Part shown: positions 18,036 through 25,826 of the stretch, piece after piece
Layout of the letters: every line of letters starts with the position of its first letter
Position numbering within the stretch: the first letter of the stretch is position 1
Origin: an uncultured Erythrobacter sp.
Lineage (GTDB): Bacteria > Pseudomonadota > Alphaproteobacteria > Sphingomonadales > Sphingomonadaceae
DNA length: 64,000 nt
NCBI GenBank assembly: GCA_947500645.1
Contig: CANMSD010000001.1
Coordinates: 682,001-746,000, forward strand
Direction of reading: 5' to 3'
Position numbers and translations under genes: made by a program
Notes under the pieces: generated by a model
Database searches by the model: none
What the model saw: only the letters and a program-made list of their open reading frames with translations
What the model was told of the DNA's origin: nothing

Positions 18036-19454
18036 ATGGCAACAGCGGCACCAACTGAGGCAGGCAAGCGAACGGCAGCGCCGACTGATCGACTGCCCGC
18101 CGCACTGAAGCTAGGCTGGGCAACCGGTGCGTTCGGCGTGGCATTGCTCATGAACGGCATTGCCGGCCTGATTTTGCTCTTCTCTGCCAGCGTTCTCAAG
18201 ATAGATCCATGGCTGGCTGGTCTCGTTATTTTCCTGGCCAAGCTGATCGACGTCGTCACCGACCCAGCAGTGGGTTTCTGGAGCGATCGACATAAGTCGC
18301 CTCGCGGTCGGCGCAGGCCGTTCCTGTTCTGGGGCGCGTTTATGGCTTCGGCCAGCTTTGCGATGATCTTCACCGCGCCCTCTTTCGAGAACCAATATGT
18401 GACCGCTTTCTATATCTTTGCGGCGCTGACCTTCTACGCGATCGCCTATACGGTCTATAACATTCCTTACATGGCCATGCCGGCCGAGATGACCGACAGC
18501 TATCACGAGCGCTCGTCGATCCACGCCTATCGGATGGTGTTCATTTCGCTGGGCGGCATGGTGGCCGGTGCGGGTGTCAAATTCGTGCTCGACTATCTCG
18601 GCGCTACGGACCCGAGTAGCTGGCGCGTGGTCGGCATTGTCTGCGCGGTAATGATCCTTGTCAGTATGCTCATCGCTTATTTTTCAACCGCTTCTGCCCG
18701 CTTCACGGCCCCCGAGGCGGATAGCGACAAGAGCAAGCTGGACCAATTGCGCGGCGAGTTCAGCGCGGTTCTCGGCAACCGGCACTTCGTGCGCTTAATC
18801 GGTGTGAAGTTCACACAATTGATGGGCGTGCAGACCATGGGCGCAGGTCTGGCGTACTTTTTCGTGCAGTACCTGGAACGCGATTTTCAGGCTTTGGGCT
18901 GGTTTTTTCTCGTCGTCTCGATTTCGACGATCATCTTCGCGCCGTTGCTGGTCCGCTTCTCAAAAGCCTATGGCAAGAAAGCGGCCTATTACATAGCTGC
19001 CGGGGTCAACATCCTTTACGCGCTGAGCTGGTCAATGGCCGAGCCGGGAGAGCCGACTTGGGCCATTGTCTTGCGTGCATCGGTGGTCGGCATCGCCTTT
19101 GGCGGGAACGTGATTATGGCGATGTCGATGCTCACCGACATCATCAACCAAGATGCGGGCCAGACTGGAGTACGCCGCGAAGGCGCATTCACTGCCCTGT
19201 ATAGTTTCGTTGAGAAGCTGACCGGTGCCATCGGCCCTCTCATCGTTGGTGTTGCGCTGACCTGGGTCGGCTTTAACAAGGACTTGCCCTTCGATGTGCC
19301 ACAAGGTGACAATGTAAACACCGCTCTGCTGCTCGCCGTGTCATGGCTGCCCGCCTTCTTTTACCTGATCGCGGTCTGGCTGCTTTCGGGTTATAATCTC
19401 ACCGAAGACGAGATAAATTCTGACAAGAAGACCGCATCAGGAGCCACCACCTAA
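18036..19454 (+). CDS. GPH-family (melibiose/Na+ symporter-like) MFS transporter
   Basis: A 472-residue polytopic membrane protein with about 12 hydrophobic helices. The GPH signature region is clear: DVVTDPAVGFWSDRHKSPRGRRRP, seen in pieces around residues 67-90, and the YNIPYMAMPAEMT segment after it. ATG 18036 lies 2 bp after the serine hydrolase stop. GPH carriers co-transport glycosides or other organic solutes with Na+ or H+. Its stop and the next start share one base (TAATG). It is the second transporter of the run, so uptake of two different compounds, or uptake and export, may be needed. Confidence 0.9.
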   Translation: MATAAPTEAGKRTAAPTDRLPAALKLGWATGAFGVALLMNGIAGLILLFSASVLKIDPWLAGLVIFLAKLIDVVTDPAVGFWSDRHKSPRGRRRPFLFWGAFMASASFAMIFTAPSFENQYVTAFYIFAALTFYAIAYTVYNIPYMAMPAEMTDSYHERSSIHAYRMVFISLGGMVAGAGVKFVLDYLGATDPSSWRVVGIVCAVMILVSMLIAYFSTASARFTAPEADSDKSKLDQLRGEFSAVLGNRHFVRLIGVKFTQLMGVQTMGAGLAYFFVQYLERDFQALGWFFLVVSISTIIFAPLLVRFSKAYGKKAAYYIAAGVNILYALSWSMAEPGEPTWAIVLRASVVGIAFGGNVIMAMSMLTDIINQDAGQTGVRREGAFTALYSFVEKLTGAIGPLIVGVALTWVGFNKDLPFDVPQGDNVNTALLLAVSWLPAFFYLIAVWLLSGYNLTEDEINSDKKTASGATT

Positions 19455-20494
19455 TGGAACTTCAGAACCCAAAACTGCGCCAACGCGGCCGCGCGTCGGT
19501 CGATTTCCTCGCCCAGATGGGAATCGCAACGCAGCCCGTGAGCGAACAGGCAGATGCCGACCTTGAAGCCTCTGGCCTTTCAGCAGATGCGCTGCCAGAC
19601 GATCTGGACGAGCGTGACGAGGCAATCGTCAAAGCGCTTGCCCGCTCTAACGCCTTCGCAACCAAGAAGCTGCTCGGCGACTGGTATGGCCGCCGTCACG
19701 GCGATATCGCGATCGAAGCCTTCGAAGAGATCGAAGGCGATTTGGCGCCCGCGATGCAAGCTGCAGAGCAAGGCCCTGCCCAGCTGCATCTCGACCCTGA
19801 CATGAAAGCTCCCGCCTACTGGGAGGGTGTAAACTTCCACCGCACGACCGATGCCTGGGAAGGTCACCCGAACATGGGCTACATCCACGGCGAGATCATC
19901 CACAAGGAGATGGTCGCGCGCTTCTTCCCTGGCGGCATTTTCAAACAGCGGCGCGCGGTCGCCGAAATGGCACCAAAGGACAGCTATGATCGCATCCTCG
20001 AGCTGGGTGCATCGAGCGGCCATTTCACCACGGCGCTAGCCGAGACCTATCCCGATGCAAAAATCACCGGCGTCGATTTGTCGGCGCGCATGTTGGAACA
20101 TGCCTATCGCACGGCCAACGCCAATGGCTGGGATTGGGACTTATATCAGCGCCCGGGCGAGAATACCGGCTTTGAGGATGCAAGCTTCGATCTCGTCGCG
20201 TCGTACATCCTCCTGCACGAAATGCCGTCATCGGCCATTCGCAAGCTGTTTGCCGAGGCACTGCGGGTGTTGAAACCCGGCGGCGACATGCTGATGAGCG
20301 ACGTGACGCGCTATGCCGATCTTGATCCGATTGCCGAATGGAAGGCCGATCGTGGTGCGCGCTTCGGCGGAGAGCCGCATTGGCGCGATTCGGCCAGCCT
20401 CGACCTCGCAGAACTCGCCCGAGAAGCGGGTTTTGCGACTGCCGAGGCGAGCGGCATCTATCCGCACGTCCTGATCGCGAGCAAAGCGCGGTGA
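19454..20494 (+). CDS. class I SAM-dependent methyltransferase with N-terminal extension (copy 2)
   Basis: A 346-residue paralogue of the protein at 7.6 kb. The catalytic half has motif I ILELGASSGHF near residue 180, the GVDLS acid, SYILLHEMP (the equivalent of SYILFHEVP in copy 1) and LKPGG. The N-terminal 165 residues are the matching extension of unknown fold, with a conserved aromatic stretch around residues 120-150. It is coupled to the small partner gene by a 4-bp GTGA overlap. Gene order is methyltransferase then small protein, the reverse of copy 1. The substrate is unknown. Confidence 0.88.
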   Translation: MELQNPKLRQRGRASVDFLAQMGIATQPVSEQADADLEASGLSADALPDDLDERDEAIVKALARSNAFATKKLLGDWYGRRHGDIAIEAFEEIEGDLAPAMQAAEQGPAQLHLDPDMKAPAYWEGVNFHRTTDAWEGHPNMGYIHGEIIHKEMVARFFPGGIFKQRRAVAEMAPKDSYDRILELGASSGHFTTALAETYPDAKITGVDLSARMLEHAYRTANANGWDWDLYQRPGENTGFEDASFDLVASYILLHEMPSSAIRKLFAEALRVLKPGGDMLMSDVTRYADLDPIAEWKADRGARFGGEPHWRDSASLDLAELAREAGFATAEASGIYPHVLIASKAR

Positions 20495-20769
20495 GCGTCG
20501 ATCCAAAGAGCTTCAACATGCCCGACGCCGATGCACTCGGACCGGAACAGATCGACGATCTTGGGCGAGCGGTTCTGACGCTGACCAAGGAACTTTGCGT
20601 GCTGATCGATCGGCAGGTGATCGTTGAAAAGCTGCTCGAAGATGCCGGTATCGCAACAGCCGAGCAAATCGACACCTGCCAACCGGACGATGCGCTGCAG
20701 AAGGTGATCGACGCACGCACCTCGGAGGTCGTGAGGGCGGTAATCGGCGAACTTTCCGGCGTGAAATGA
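20491..20769 (+). CDS. small conserved partner protein of a methyltransferase (copy 2)
   Basis: A 92-residue helical protein if translated from GTG 20491, which overlaps the methyltransferase stop as GTGA; ATG 20518 is an alternative. Its middle (DLGRAVLTL to VIVEKLLEDAGI) aligns with the small protein at 7.2 kb. I do not recognise a named family. Tight coupling on both sides (it overlaps the next start by 4 bp) and the repeated association with the same methyltransferase type suggest a small subunit or chaperone of that enzyme. Confidence 0.78.
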   Translation: MSVDPKSFNMPDADALGPEQIDDLGRAVLTLTKELCVLIDRQVIVEKLLEDAGIATAEQIDTCQPDDALQKVIDARTSEVVRAVIGELSGVK

Positions 20770-21704
20770 TGCGTCAGGCGCTGATGGGGACGGTTGCGGT
20801 GCTTAGCGGCCTTGCGCTGGTCTCCTGCTCGCCTAGCAACAAAGCGGAAGACGTACATCAAACCGTAGAGCGAGTGTTGGTTCATCCAGCGAAGATGACA
20901 ACTTCGGATGGGCACCAATTCACTCTGGAGCTCATCCATCCAACCTTGACTGGCGAGTACCCACTAGTGCTGTTTTCGTCTGGCGCGTTCGGCAGCCCGG
21001 ATCGCTATCGCAAGCTGCTGATGCCGATTGCCGAGGCGGGCTACGTCATTGCTGCGCCCATACACCGCGATGCGGAAGTGCTCGCACTCGACCCCCAGCC
21101 AGGCCCGCAGGAAGTCTGGCAGACTCGCAATTCGGAAATCGCTTATCTCGCGACTGCGCAAGACCAGATCGAACGGTTGCTCGAAGGCACTGATATATCG
21201 CTTGCCGAGGGTGATCTGGCGGTAATGGGCCACAGCTACGGCGCGCTTATCGCACAGCTTGGAGCTGGTGCGATCGCAACCGAACCGGACGGAAGCCAAC
21301 CCGATGGGACACTGCCGGAACTCGACGCGCTGGTAGCGTTCTCGCCGCCCGGCCCAATTGCAGACAGGATCGACAGCGAAGGTTGGGCAAGCATTGCGGT
21401 GCCCAGTCTTACCGTCACGGGAACAGAGGACACATTGCCCGGCTTCATCGACGATTGGCGCCTGCATCTTGTCGGGCATGAAGCAACACCAGAAGGCGCG
21501 CGCTGGCTTTGGATTGGTGATGATGTGGACCATTATTTCGGCGGATCTTTCGGACGAGAAAAACCGGTCGAACCTGAGATTGAAATGCTGTTCAATCATG
21601 CAGTTGCTACGACGATTGCCTTTCTGGACTTGCATCTCAACGATGCGCCGCCGCCGACTTCACCGCCGCCTACCGGCGTGACTCTTGAGAAAGACCGACC
21701 ATGA
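20766..21704 (+). CDS. lipoprotein alpha/beta hydrolase (PAF-acetylhydrolase-like)
   Basis: A 312-residue protein with a lipoprotein signal peptide (lipobox LVSC, lipidated C21) and an alpha/beta-hydrolase body. The nucleophile S157 is in GHSYG. The preceding FSSGAFG and APIHRD segments are typical of dienelactone-hydrolase / PAF-acetylhydrolase-like proteins. The C-terminus is a proline-rich tail. It would act in the periplasm, anchored to a membrane, on an ester or lactone. It is coupled to the small gene upstream and the beta-lactamase-like gene downstream by 4-bp overlaps. Confidence 0.86.
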   Translation: MMRQALMGTVAVLSGLALVSCSPSNKAEDVHQTVERVLVHPAKMTTSDGHQFTLELIHPTLTGEYPLVLFSSGAFGSPDRYRKLLMPIAEAGYVIAAPIHRDAEVLALDPQPGPQEVWQTRNSEIAYLATAQDQIERLLEGTDISLAEGDLAVMGHSYGALIAQLGAGAIATEPDGSQPDGTLPELDALVAFSPPGPIADRIDSEGWASIAVPSLTVTGTEDTLPGFIDDWRLHLVGHEATPEGARWLWIGDDVDHYFGGSFGREKPVEPEIEMLFNHAVATTIAFLDLHLNDAPPPTSPPPTGVTLEKDRP

Positions 21705-22918
21705 AGAGTTTCCCCTTTGCGTTGCTGGCGTCCACTCTTTGCCTGACCGGATGCATGGCCACTGATGCAGTACCAACCGCGACCGAGGCCGCGCCAGTTG
21801 TTCAGCGCGATATCGGCGAAGCGGCTAAGGCGTTGGAAGGTGCCACCACTCTAGATGTCGAGCGATTCCAACCGCAATTGGCGATCGGACGGAAGTGCGA
21901 AGTGCGGGCTATCCCGAAAAGCACCAAAGAGGCTGGGCCAGCGCTGGCCAAGGCACTGACAGAAGCTGCGAGTTATTCCGAAACGATGGGCGGGTTGAGC
22001 CTGCAGGTCCTGCATCGGGGCGAGATTATCCATGAAAGCTTCGCCGAAGGTGTCGACGCGGGCACGCCGACCAACGCCGCGTCGATGCATAAATCTGTGC
22101 TCGCGCTTGTCATCGGTCAGGCCATCGCCGACGGCGTGATCGGATCGATAGACGATCCGGTTGGGCGGTATATAGTCGAATGGGCGGGCGATCCGCGGGG
22201 AGCGATCACGCTGCGTCAGCTGCTGACGATGAGCAGCGGTCTGAAGCTCTACAGCTTTAGCGACCCGGGCACGAAATCGCTCGAGCTGCTGCTCGCCGCA
22301 GACATCAATGCCGTGGCGCTCGATCACCCGCTGGTCGATAAGCCAGACGGCGAATTCCGCTACAACAATGCCAACAGCCAAGTTTTGGGCGTTGCGCTCG
22401 AACGAGCGCTCATGTCTGCCGGGAAAGGCGACTACCCTGGCTACCTTGCCAGTCGCCTGTGGTGTCCGGTCGGCAATGGCCCGGCAGCCTTCTGGATCGA
22501 CCGCGAAGGTGGATCGGCCAGATACTATGCCGGATTTTTTGCCGGATCGGCTGATTGGGCACGAATTGGCGAGCTTGTCCGGCAAGGCGGGAAGGTAGAC
22601 GGGCGACAGATTGTTCCCGCCGGATGGATCGCAGAAATGGCAAAACCTTCCGCAGCCAATCCGAATTACGGCCTTCATCTGTGGCGCGGATCACCGTGGT
22701 CGGAGCAGCGGCGCTACAGCCAGCAGAGTACGGTCACTATCCCTCACTCGGCACCATATCTTGCCGAGGACGTGCTGTTCTTCGACGGGTTTGGCGGGCA
22801 GCGGGTCTACATCGTGCCTTCGGCCGAACTTACCATTGTCCGCGCCGGTATGGTCAACCTGACATATGACGATGCGATCATCGTCAATCACGTCCTGCGA
22901 GGTCTGGCTGCGGACTAG
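21701..22918 (+). CDS. beta-lactamase-family serine hydrolase, lipoprotein (copy 2)
   Basis: A 405-residue paralogue of the lipoprotein hydrolase at 16.8 kb. The signal peptide ends at lipobox LTGC (lipidated C18), the SxxK motif is S128-M-H-K131, and the second motif reads YNN (FRYNNANSQ) in place of YAN. It is the last gene of the plus-strand run and overlaps the convergent lyase gene by 4 bp. It is a membrane-anchored periplasmic serine esterase, amidase or peptidase. With two such hydrolases and an alpha/beta lipoprotein in one operon, processing of the substrate outside the cytoplasm looks likely. Confidence 0.88.
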   Translation: MKSFPFALLASTLCLTGCMATDAVPTATEAAPVVQRDIGEAAKALEGATTLDVERFQPQLAIGRKCEVRAIPKSTKEAGPALAKALTEAASYSETMGGLSLQVLHRGEIIHESFAEGVDAGTPTNAASMHKSVLALVIGQAIADGVIGSIDDPVGRYIVEWAGDPRGAITLRQLLTMSSGLKLYSFSDPGTKSLELLLAADINAVALDHPLVDKPDGEFRYNNANSQVLGVALERALMSAGKGDYPGYLASRLWCPVGNGPAAFWIDREGGSARYYAGFFAGSADWARIGELVRQGGKVDGRQIVPAGWIAEMAKPSAANPNYGLHLWRGSPWSEQRRYSQQSTVTIPHSAPYLAEDVLFFDGFGGQRVYIVPSAELTIVRAGMVNLTYDDAIIVNHVLRGLAAD

Positions 22919-23757
22919 TCCCGACTAAGGAAAGGCTTCGCGCCAAGCCGATCGACGACCGGTGCCGCGTTTTCAGGCAAGGTGGGATTGCTACGCAGCG
23001 CTCCAAAAGCATCGTCCAAGGCCGCACCCACTGCTCCCAGCGCCGTGCCGGGAAACAGAGCCATAGAATAACCGATCTGCTCGACCTCGCTCGCGGCTGT
23101 TACCTCATCGCCGGGACGAAGCAGGTTATGCAACAGTGGCACCGCGCCGCCAACATGCTCCACCAAGCGCGTCATTTCATCGCGTGTCGTCAGCGACTCC
23201 ACAAAGATCATGTCTGCACCCGCCTCGATATAGGCCGATACCCGCTCCAGCGCTGCCTCAAAGCCCTCACTGCTCATCGCGTCGGTACGTGCACTGATCA
23301 CAATATCTTGATTGATAAGCGCATCGCGCGCCGCCTCTATCTTGCCGACCATCATTGCGGTCTCGATAAGCGGACGCGAGAGTGGCTCGGACGATGGTTT
23401 GACCTCTTTCTGGTCTTCGATCTGGATACCGACGACACCAGCACGCTCCAGCAGCCGCACACTGCGCGAGACCATGAAAGCATTGCCAAAACCCTGATCT
23501 GCATCTGCGAACACGGGAATGTCGACCCGGTCGGCTATCCGCGCGATAATCTCAGCGGTTTCACTGGCGGTCAGCAGTCCGATGTCCGGGCGTGCGAGAT
23601 GCGTTGCCGCCAGTGCAGAGCCGGACGCAAAGACGGCTTCGAAGCCCGCCTCTTGTGCGCGATAGGCGCTGAACGCGTCATAGATACCCGGTGCCAGCAA
23701 GATCGCCGGAGCGGCAAGCTTGCTGCGCAAATCCTGCGCGAGGTTGGTCGTGCCCAT
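22915..23757 (-). CDS. isocitrate lyase/PEP mutase-family protein lacking the catalytic Cys loop (copy 2)
   Basis: A 280-residue barrel protein of the same superfamily as the lyases at 4.3 and 32.3 kb. The Mg site is intact (DADQGFG at 85-91, E114-D115). However, the loop that carries K-[K/I]-C-G-H in the other two copies reads QKEVKPSSE at about 116-124, with no cysteine. It therefore should not use the isocitrate-lyase acid/base mechanism. PEP-mutase-like, hydrolase or decarboxylase chemistry are alternatives. It is second in a minus-strand operon behind a PhyH dioxygenase, 10 bp apart. Confidence 0.88.
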   Translation of the reverse strand: MGTTNLAQDLRSKLAAPAILLAPGIYDAFSAYRAQEAGFEAVFASGSALAATHLARPDIGLLTASETAEIIARIADRVDIPVFADADQGFGNAFMVSRSVRLLERAGVVGIQIEDQKEVKPSSEPLSRPLIETAMMVGKIEAARDALINQDIVISARTDAMSSEGFEAALERVSAYIEAGADMIFVESLTTRDEMTRLVEHVGGAVPLLHNLLRPGDEVTAASEVEQIGYSMALFPGTALGAVGAALDDAFGALRSNPTLPENAAPVVDRLGAKPFLSRD

Positions 23758-23767
23758 TGGCGGTCGC

Positions 23768-24730
23768 TTAGTTGACCGGAGCCGTATCCTTGCGAGACAA
23801 CTCGCCGGTTTCTTCCTTGCTCTTCAAGTCCTTGAATTTGTCGTATTCGTTGACGCCGCCCATTTCCTGCTTGGGCCAGGTCGTCGCAAAGCCGCGCGGA
23901 TACTGGCTGTCATCGTCCTTGCGGCCATCTTCCGACCAGATCAGCGGGAAAAGCGGGCCTGCGGGTTTCTCACCGTCGAGCATTTCGTCGAAGCTGACTC
24001 CGGCGATGTTTAGGCAATCCGGGCGTGGTGCCCAGCGGATATCGTCGCCAAATACGCGCTGCGAAATCGCCACGCGCCAATCATCGGTCGGATTTCCGGC
24101 CGAGTAGTGCAGCACCCAAGGGTGGACGACCAGCATGTCGCCCGGCTCCATTTCCCAACTTAGGAAGCGTAGCCCTTCCTCGCCCCGGCGGCTTTCAATG
24201 TCAGGATGCGGCACCCGGTCGTCAGGCTTGATCATCTTGCGCGCATTGGGGCTGAACAGCCAGTACGGCACATCGTCATGCTGCGTGCCAGCAAGCACTT
24301 CGAGCGAGTTTTCCTTCACGATCGGCGTGAGCGGAATCCATAATGAAGGCACTGTCTTGCCTTCAACCGGGAAAGCCATCCGGTCACAATGCCAGAGTGT
24401 TTTGGCGTCCGATTGCGGCGGCTTGGCGAAAAATTCGTCAAAGAAGAAGCGGATTTCCTTCGATTCCAGAACCTTGCCTGCAGCCTCGGCAATCGGTCCC
24501 TCGAACACGAGCTTGCGGTAGGCCTCCAGCCGACGTGCCATGTAGCGACCCGGAATCGTCGGCAGCAGTCCGACATCCTTCTTTTCGATAATGACTTCGC
24601 GCGCGAGCGGCTCGAGCAGTTCGACCCAGTCCTTGTCGAGGACGTTGCGCAGACAAACGACGCCATCGCGCTTGTAATCCTCGATATCCTGTTGCGTTAC
24701 ATCACGGAGTGGACGGCTGTTGAGCGCCAT
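23768..24730 (-). CDS. phytanoyl-CoA dioxygenase-family Fe(II)/2-oxoglutarate oxygenase
   Basis: A 320-residue protein of the PhyH family. The iron-binding HxD is H114-x-D116 (WHCDRMAFP). The distal histidine is probably H208 in WVLHYSAGN, followed by R219 for 2-oxoglutarate. Such enzymes hydroxylate an unactivated carbon using O2 and 2-oxoglutarate in the cytosol. It is first in an operon with the second lyase-like gene, so hydroxylation followed by C-C cleavage would be a sensible order. The TTATCCG dyad at 24.8 kb lies about 80 bp upstream. Confidence 0.88.
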   Translation of the reverse strand: MALNSRPLRDVTQQDIEDYKRDGVVCLRNVLDKDWVELLEPLAREVIIEKKDVGLLPTIPGRYMARRLEAYRKLVFEGPIAEAAGKVLESKEIRFFFDEFFAKPPQSDAKTLWHCDRMAFPVEGKTVPSLWIPLTPIVKENSLEVLAGTQHDDVPYWLFSPNARKMIKPDDRVPHPDIESRRGEEGLRFLSWEMEPGDMLVVHPWVLHYSAGNPTDDWRVAISQRVFGDDIRWAPRPDCLNIAGVSFDEMLDGEKPAGPLFPLIWSEDGRKDDDSQYPRGFATTWPKQEMGGVNEYDKFKDLKSKEETGELSRKDTAPVN

Positions 24731-25044
24731 TTTGCATCCTCTTCTTCAACTGGAGCGTGAATCTCGAATTAGTTGGGTAGGACCCATGGGGTTAGACCAT
24801 ACCCGTAGTTTATCCGCGCGACGGACAAAGGCCAGACGGGGAATATGCGGTGGGAGAACAAGCGGCATTCTACAGCGCAATACAGTGCACCATTCAATGT
24901 TGATCATTATCGCAGGCACGAATTCACCGCTAGGCGGCGGATGCAGATCAGTTACTTGGCATGTTTGAGCGGCGGAGGCACAAGACAGCGCATGATATTG
25001 TTTAGGCTCAGATTATACACCAAGCGGAAGAAGGAAATGGCCTG
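24731..25044. other. divergent intergenic region, no gene
   Basis: These 314 bp separate the PhyH operon (left) from the Asp/Glu-racemase-like operon (right). I find no credible coding frame. The region holds the conserved AGACCATACC box and a TTATCCG dyad in its left part. The right part (about 24850-25020) is lower in GC and probably holds the rightward promoter, but I cannot place its -35 and -10 elements with confidence. Confidence 0.6.
24794..24827. promoter_or_regulatory. putative operator, site C, with adjacent conserved box
   Basis: AGACCATACCCGTAG (24794-24808) is followed after one base by TTATCCGCGCGACGGACA (24810-24827). Both pieces recur at 7.1 kb, where the gap between them is 7 bp, i.e. 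6 bp longer. The dyad TCCG-N5-CGGA is perfect here. It lies 80 bp upstream of the PhyH gene and 217 bp upstream of the rightward gene, so leftward control is more likely. Function is inferred from recurrence. Confidence 0.65.
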
Positions 25045-25812
25045 ATGCCGATCAAACCTAGGCCAAACCCCGATGTGTTGGGCTATCGCAAACTGTTTGG
25101 CGTGCTTGGGCCATCGACCAACACGGTCGTCCAGCCAGACTTCGACGATTTGCGCGTTCGCGGTGTTACCAACCACTACAGCAGGATCGTCGTCGAAGAC
25201 GCCCAGGCGATCTCTGATGAGACATTCATGGCGGGAACGCTAGAAATCTCGCGCAACACGATTGAGGCGGTGCACGGCGTGCTCACCTGCAACCCCGACT
25301 ATCTCGTCATGGGGATGTCGGCAGTCACCTTCTATGGCGGCGCGGAGGGCGCGCAAAAATGGCGTGAGAATATCGAGGCGGAAGCAGGATTGAAGTTGTG
25401 CACCGGCTCACAGTCTCTGATCGAGGCTTTCAACGCCTACGGCGGCATCAAGAAGATCGCGGTAATTTCGCCATACTATCCGTCAGCCAACGCCCAAGTG
25501 TCGCAGTTCATGGCCGACCATGGGATAGAGGTAGTACGTGATGAATGCTTGCGCTGCCCAAGCTGGACTTCCATCGCGCAAGTTCCGGTGAGCACTTTAC
25601 GCAATGAACTCCGGAGCCTCGACGGTGACGATGTTGATGCCTTGGTGCAGGTCGGCACCAACCTCTCAATGGTCGAGCTCGCGGCGGCTGCGGAAATGTA
25701 TCTTGGAAAGCCGGTGATCGCGATCAACACTGCGACCTATTGGAATGCACTGCGGCAGAACGGGATCACCGATCAGAAAGACGGCTTCGGTCGCTTGATG
25801 TCCGACTTTTGA
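25045..25812 (+). CDS. Asp/Glu racemase-superfamily (maleate isomerase/arylmalonate decarboxylase-like) protein without catalytic Cys pair
   Basis: A 255-residue protein with the family's N-terminal GVLGPSTNT anion-binding segment and the later DALVQVGTNLS segment. Members use two cysteines (maleate isomerase, racemases) or one (arylmalonate decarboxylase). By eye the first catalytic position falls in MGMSAVTF and is Met91, and the second, usually in SCTNL, is Gly204. Neither is cysteine. The fold is therefore clear but the classical chemistry is not expected. It is co-transcribed with a deacetylase-like gene 14 bp downstream. ATG 25045 follows an AGAAGGA ribosome site. Confidence 0.85.
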   Translation: MPIKPRPNPDVLGYRKLFGVLGPSTNTVVQPDFDDLRVRGVTNHYSRIVVEDAQAISDETFMAGTLEISRNTIEAVHGVLTCNPDYLVMGMSAVTFYGGAEGAQKWRENIEAEAGLKLCTGSQSLIEAFNAYGGIKKIAVISPYYPSANAQVSQFMADHGIEVVRDECLRCPSWTSIAQVPVSTLRNELRSLDGDDVDALVQVGTNLSMVELAAAAEMYLGKPVIAINTATYWNALRQNGITDQKDGFGRLMSDF

Positions 25813-25826
25813 ACAAAGGCCAGTAA

